Below are positions 60,693 through 64,000 of a DNA stretch of 64,000 bases, piece by piece. The notes under the pieces are model-generated. The model had not been told where the DNA came from. It worked only from the letters and a program-made list of their open reading frames with translations, and ran no database searches. The first letter of the stretch is position 1, and the number at the start of each line of letters is the position of its first letter. Origin of the DNA: Labrys sp. WJW. Its GTDB lineage: Bacteria; Pseudomonadota; Alphaproteobacteria; Rhizobiales; Labraceae. Location of the stretch: positions 1 through 64,000 of the forward strand of contig NZ_LYXZ01000006.1 of the NCBI RefSeq assembly GCF_001676615.1. The letters are read 5' to 3'. A program made the translations under genes and the position numbers.

Positions 60693-61928
60693 ATGACGGA
60701 AAAGCTCCTCATCATCGGCAATGGCATGGCCAGCGTCAGGCTGTGCGAGGAACTCGCCGCCCACGCGCCCGGCCGGTTCGAGACCACCGTCGTCGGTGCC
60801 GAGCCACGGCCGGGCTACAATCGCGTGCTGCTCTCGGCGCTACTTGCCGGCGATATCGGCCGGGACGGCATCAATCTGCGGGACGAAGCCTGGTATGGCG
60901 CCCAGGGCATCCGCCTGCTCACCGGGCAAACCGTCGCCGGTCTCGATCCGGCCGCCCGCATGGCCCATCTCGCCAATGGCACCGACCTGCCTTTCGACCG
61001 GGTCGTGCTGGCAACCGGCTCTTCGGCCATCCGCCTGCCGATCCCCGGCATGACCCTGCCCGGAGTGACAACCTTCCGCGACCTCGCCGACCTGCCGGCC
61101 TTGCAGGAAGCGGCCCGTCTCAACCGGCGCATCGCCGTGATCGGCGGCGGACTGCTAGGCATCGAGGCCGCCTATGGCCTGGCCAAGGGCGGGGCCAAGG
61201 TCACCCTCGTCCATGTCATGGACCGCCTAATGGAACGCCAGCTCGACCGCCGGACCGCCGCCTTTCTCAAACGGGCGGTGGAGCGCAAGGGCATCCGCGT
61301 CCTGCTCAATGCCCAGACCCAGGAGGTCGCGGGCGACGACAAGGCCGAAGCCCTCGTCTTCGCCGATGGTTCGCGCCTGCCCGTCGACATGGTGGTGGTC
61401 GCCGTGGGCGTGCGCCCCAATATCAGCCTCGCCAAGGTTGCCGACCTGCCCGTTGGTCGCGGCATCCAGGTGGATGACGGCCTTGCCACGGTGGTGCCCT
61501 TCATCCACGCCATCGGCGAATGTGCCGAGCATCACGGCCAGGTCTACGGCCTGGTCGAGCCCGCCTATGAACAGGCGCGCGTGCTGGCGCGCCGCTGGGG
61601 CGGCGACACCAAGGCCGCCTATGAGGGCACGGCGCTGTCGACCAACCTCAAGGTCTCCGGCATTCCGGTGTTCTCCGCCGGCGACTTCCTCGGCGATAAC
61701 AATGACGACATCCTGCTGGAGGATCGCGGCGCCGGGCTGTGCAAGCGCCTGGTGCTGAAGGACAACCGCCTCATCGGCGCCGCCATGGTCGGCGAGGCCG
61801 AGGATGCCGTCTGGTACAAGGACCTCATCCGGCGGGGCAGCGACATCTCCGCCATCCGCGAAAGCCTGATCTTCGGCCGGGCCTTCTGCGAAACCGCCCC
61901 GTCGCGGGTGCTGAGGGAGGCTGCATGA
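60693..61928 (+). CDS. nitrite reductase flavoprotein subunit (NirB N-terminal type)
   Basis: A 411-residue FAD/NAD(P)H oxidoreductase equal to the N-terminal half of NirB: LLIIGNGMASVRLCEELAAH, EPRPGYNRVLLSALLAGD, RVVLATGSSAIRLPIPG, RIAVIGGGLLGIEAAYGLAK and VPFIHAIGECAEH. The sirohaem half is not fused here. It probably feeds electrons to the separate sirohaem reductase encoded next, with which it overlaps by four bases (ATGA). AGAGGA precedes the ATG. Confidence 0.9.
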   Translation: MTEKLLIIGNGMASVRLCEELAAHAPGRFETTVVGAEPRPGYNRVLLSALLAGDIGRDGINLRDEAWYGAQGIRLLTGQTVAGLDPAARMAHLANGTDLPFDRVVLATGSSAIRLPIPGMTLPGVTTFRDLADLPALQEAARLNRRIAVIGGGLLGIEAAYGLAKGGAKVTLVHVMDRLMERQLDRRTAAFLKRAVERKGIRVLLNAQTQEVAGDDKAEALVFADGSRLPVDMVVVAVGVRPNISLAKVADLPVGRGIQVDDGLATVVPFIHAIGECAEHHGQVYGLVEPAYEQARVLARRWGGDTKAAYEGTALSTNLKVSGIPVFSAGDFLGDNNDDILLEDRGAGLCKRLVLKDNRLIGAAMVGEAEDAVWYKDLIRRGSDISAIRESLIFGRAFCETAPSRVLREAA

Positions 61929-63691
61929 TGGGCGGCGACTTTACCTCCGACCAGAAACGCTATCTCGAAGGTTTCGTCTCCGGCATGCAAGCCATCGGCG
62001 GCGCCAAGGCGGCGCCTGCCGCCGCGGCATCGATCCCGACGGGCCCGGACGCTACGCATCTTCAGGCGCAGGATGTCGTGACCGCCGGCGGCGGCAAACT
62101 TGTCGACCAGGAGAAATGGAAGCGGGCCGAACATCCCTTCGACGCCTATCCCCGCCTGAAGGCCCAGGCCAAAGACAACGCCTTTCCCAAGCCCGAGGAC
62201 AATTTTCGCTGGCGCTATTTCGGCCTGTTCTATGTCGCGCCCGCCCAGTCGAGCTACATGGTGCGGCTGCGCATCCCCAACGGCATCCTCAACCATTGGC
62301 AGTTCGCCGGCATGGCCGATGTCGCCGAACGCATGGGCGGGGGCTATGCCCATGTCACCACCCGGGCCAATCTGCAGATCCGCGAGGTGATGCCGGACAA
62401 TGCGCCCCGCGTGGTGGAAGCCATCCAGGATCTCGGCCTGTGCTCACGCGGCTCCGGGGCCGACAACATCCGCAACGTCACCGGCTCGGCCACCGCCGGC
62501 ATCGATCCGCAGGAACTTGTCGACACCAGGCCGCTGGCCCGGGAATGGCACCATCACATCCTCAACGACCGCTCGCTCTACGGCCTGCCGCGCAAGTTCA
62601 ACGTCGCCTTCGATGGCGGCGGGCTGATAGCCACGCTGGAAGAGACCAACGACATCGGCTTCCAGGCCGTGCGCATCGGCGGCGAGATCTGGTTCCGCCT
62701 CGTCCTCGGCGGCATCACCGGCCATCGTGATCTCGCCCGGCCGACCGGCGTGTTCTGCAAGGCCGAGGAATGCTGCGCCATCGCCGATGCCATCGTGCGG
62801 GTGTTCATCGACAAGGGCGACCGCACCAACCGCACCAAGGCGCGCATGAAATATGTCCTCGATGCCATCAGCTTCGAGACCTATCTGGAGGCGGTGGAGG
62901 CCAAGCTCGGCCGCACGCTCACCCGCCTGTCCGAGGACGGGGTCGAGCCCCGCCCCGCCTTCGACCGCCTCGCCCATATCGGCGTGCACCCCCAGAGCCA
63001 GCCCGGCCTGAACTGGATCGGCGTCACCCTGCCCGTTGGCCGGATGGATGCCGGCCAGATGCGCGGCCTTGCCGCCATCGCTCGCGATTTCGGCGATGGC
63101 GACATCCGCCTCACCGTCTGGCAGAACCTGCTGATCTCCGGCGTGCCGGATGGCAACGTCGCGGACGCCAAGGCTGCGATCGAGGCGCTCGGCCTCGACT
63201 GGAAGGCGACGTCGCTGCGCGCCGGCCTGGTGGCCTGCACCGGCGCCACCGGCTGCAAGTTCGCCGCTGCCCATACCAAGGAGCATGCCCTGGAGATCGC
63301 CGATCATGTAGATGCCCGGCTTGCAGACGCAGGACTCGCGCTCGACGTGCCCGTCAACGTGCATCTTACCGGCTGCCATCATTCCTGCGCCCAGCATTAT
63401 ATCGGCGATATCGGCCTGATCGGTGCCAAGGTGACCCTCAACGAGGAAGGCGACCAAGCCGAGGGCTATTCGATCGTGGTCGGCGGCGGCTATGGCGACC
63501 AGGCCCGGATCGGCCGGGAACTCTGGAAGGAGATCCGGGCCGAGGACTGTCCAGGCAAGGTCGAGGGGCTGCTGCGTGCCTATCTCGAACGCCGCGAAGG
63601 ACCAGCGGAGAGCTTCCAGGCCTTTACCAGCCGGCACGAGCCCGAAGCGCTGCGCGGCCTGGTCGACGACAGGGAGCTTGCCGGCGCATGA
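61925..63691 (+). CDS. nirA: sirohaem nitrite/sulfite reductase
   Basis: A 588-residue ferredoxin-type reductase with two NIR_SIR ferredoxin-like half domains (YMVRLRIPNGILNHWQFAGM; NWIGVTLPVGRMDAGQMRGL) and sirohaem/4Fe-4S domains. The four cluster cysteines are in ACTGATGCKFA (about 437 and 443) and TGCHHSCAQH (about 482 and 486). It reduces nitrite to ammonium; sulfite cannot be excluded from sequence, but the nitrate context favours nitrite. Translationally coupled to genes on both sides. Confidence 0.93.
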   Translation: MMGGDFTSDQKRYLEGFVSGMQAIGGAKAAPAAAASIPTGPDATHLQAQDVVTAGGGKLVDQEKWKRAEHPFDAYPRLKAQAKDNAFPKPEDNFRWRYFGLFYVAPAQSSYMVRLRIPNGILNHWQFAGMADVAERMGGGYAHVTTRANLQIREVMPDNAPRVVEAIQDLGLCSRGSGADNIRNVTGSATAGIDPQELVDTRPLAREWHHHILNDRSLYGLPRKFNVAFDGGGLIATLEETNDIGFQAVRIGGEIWFRLVLGGITGHRDLARPTGVFCKAEECCAIADAIVRVFIDKGDRTNRTKARMKYVLDAISFETYLEAVEAKLGRTLTRLSEDGVEPRPAFDRLAHIGVHPQSQPGLNWIGVTLPVGRMDAGQMRGLAAIARDFGDGDIRLTVWQNLLISGVPDGNVADAKAAIEALGLDWKATSLRAGLVACTGATGCKFAAAHTKEHALEIADHVDARLADAGLALDVPVNVHLTGCHHSCAQHYIGDIGLIGAKVTLNEEGDQAEGYSIVVGGGYGDQARIGRELWKEIRAEDCPGKVEGLLRAYLERREGPAESFQAFTSRHEPEALRGLVDDRELAGA

Positions 63692-64000
63692 ACATGATCG
63701 CCATCCCGCCCCAGCGTTCGCTCATTCCCGAAGGCGCCCCCTTCAGCCCGGAGCAAAGGGCCTGGCTCGACGGCTTTTTCGGCGCTGTCCTCGCCGCCCA
63801 GAGCGGCATGGCTATTGCCGACCTGCCGGGCTCCACTGCCACCGTGCCCGATCAGCCTGCCGGCCTCACTTTGGCCGACAATGACGAGGCACCCTGGCAC
63901 GACCCAGGCATGGGCCTCGACGAACGTCTCGCTTTGGCCAAGGACAGGCCGCTGGCGCCGCGCCTGATGGCGGCGATGGCCCAGCAGGATTGCGGCCAAT
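63688..64000 (+). CDS. sulfite reductase flavoprotein-like (CysJ-like), cut by window edge
   Basis: The first 104 residues are present: AFSP-type opening EGAPFSPEQRAWLDGFFGAV, then PWHDPGMGLDERLALAKDRP and MAAMAQQDCGQ, which leads into a cysteine motif in relatives. This is the N-terminal region of CysJ-like proteins that accompany nirA in alphaproteobacterial nitrate clusters. Start overlaps the nirA stop (ATGA). The FAD/NADPH domains lie outside the window. Probably an electron donor for nitrite or nitrate reduction. Confidence 0.8.
   Translation, partial: MNMIAIPPQRSLIPEGAPFSPEQRAWLDGFFGAVLAAQSGMAIADLPGSTATVPDQPAGLTLADNDEAPWHDPGMGLDERLALAKDRPLAPRLMAAMAQQDCGQ

Overview
The window is high-GC, densely packed DNA from an alphaproteobacterium, most likely a Rhizobiales/Hyphomicrobiales member. 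Supporting signs are the PhaA/PhaB/PhaR set, the split sarcosine oxidase operon under a GlxA-type regulator, a GapR (DUF2312) gene beside N-formylglutamate amidohydrolase, DUF1036 and pyruvate kinase genes, a NasT/NasS nitrate module, and several families of palindromic intergenic repeats typical of this order. The species cannot be fixed from sequence alone. No CRISPR array, rRNA, tRNA, phage or complete insertion sequence was seen. Both ends of the window cut genes (a threonine aldolase on the left, a CysJ-like reductase on the right).

Layout. 0-3 kb: threonine aldolase, and an MFS exporter divergent from a CGNR zinc-finger regulator with a palindrome between them. 3.3-6.1 kb: a complete bufferin operon (bufA-bufB-bufC-bufD, minus strand), which makes a post-translationally modified copper-buffering peptide; an ECF-sigma-like promoter lies upstream of bufA. 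6.7-8.3 kb: argC and an unknown protein. 8.3-15 kb: soxBDAG sarcosine oxidase and its divergent GlxA/AraC regulator. 15-20 kb: a DUF1345 membrane protein, a polyprenyl diphosphate synthase, phaB, phaA and phaR. 20-32 kb: a degenerate GGDEF-EAL protein, TetR, ZapE, a GST, ribosomal protein L36 (rpmJ), a TPR protein, an alpha/beta hydrolase, pyruvate kinase, DUF1036, an EamA permease, N-formylglutamate amidohydrolase and gapR. 32-34 kb: soxR with a textbook SoxR box in front of a divergent FMN reductase, then two small proteins.

34-52 kb is the most interesting part: an almost uninterrupted sulfur island. It holds an orphan substrate-binding protein, a rhodanese, a family 2A encapsulin shell with its cysteine desulfurase cargo (a putative sulfur-storage nanocompartment), serine acetyltransferase, cysteine synthase, and two minus-strand operons. 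One encodes an amino-acid-type ABC transporter (permease and ATPase fused), a flavin monooxygenase and CysK. The other encodes two flavin monooxygenases, an M20 amidohydrolase and a GNAT acetyltransferase. The last set resembles the Bacillus yxe/ytm route that salvages S-alkylated cysteines by N-acetylation, oxidative C-S cleavage and deacetylation. Three AT-rich sites related to TTAGTCCATAGAAAAAGTAG lie upstream of cysE and of both operons, and a half copy lies upstream of the orphan binding protein. I read them as the operator of an unidentified sulfur-limitation regulator.

52-56 kb: a GlpA-like dehydrogenase, a GlpB-like flavoprotein and a glycerol kinase in one operon. 56.4-64 kb: a HAD hydrolase, then assimilatory nitrate/nitrite genes: nasT (ANTAR antiterminator), nasS (sensor), a leader with two hexaloop hairpins and a terminator, a NarK-type transporter, a nitrite reductase flavoprotein, a sirohaem nitrite/sulfite reductase and a CysJ-like protein running off the window.
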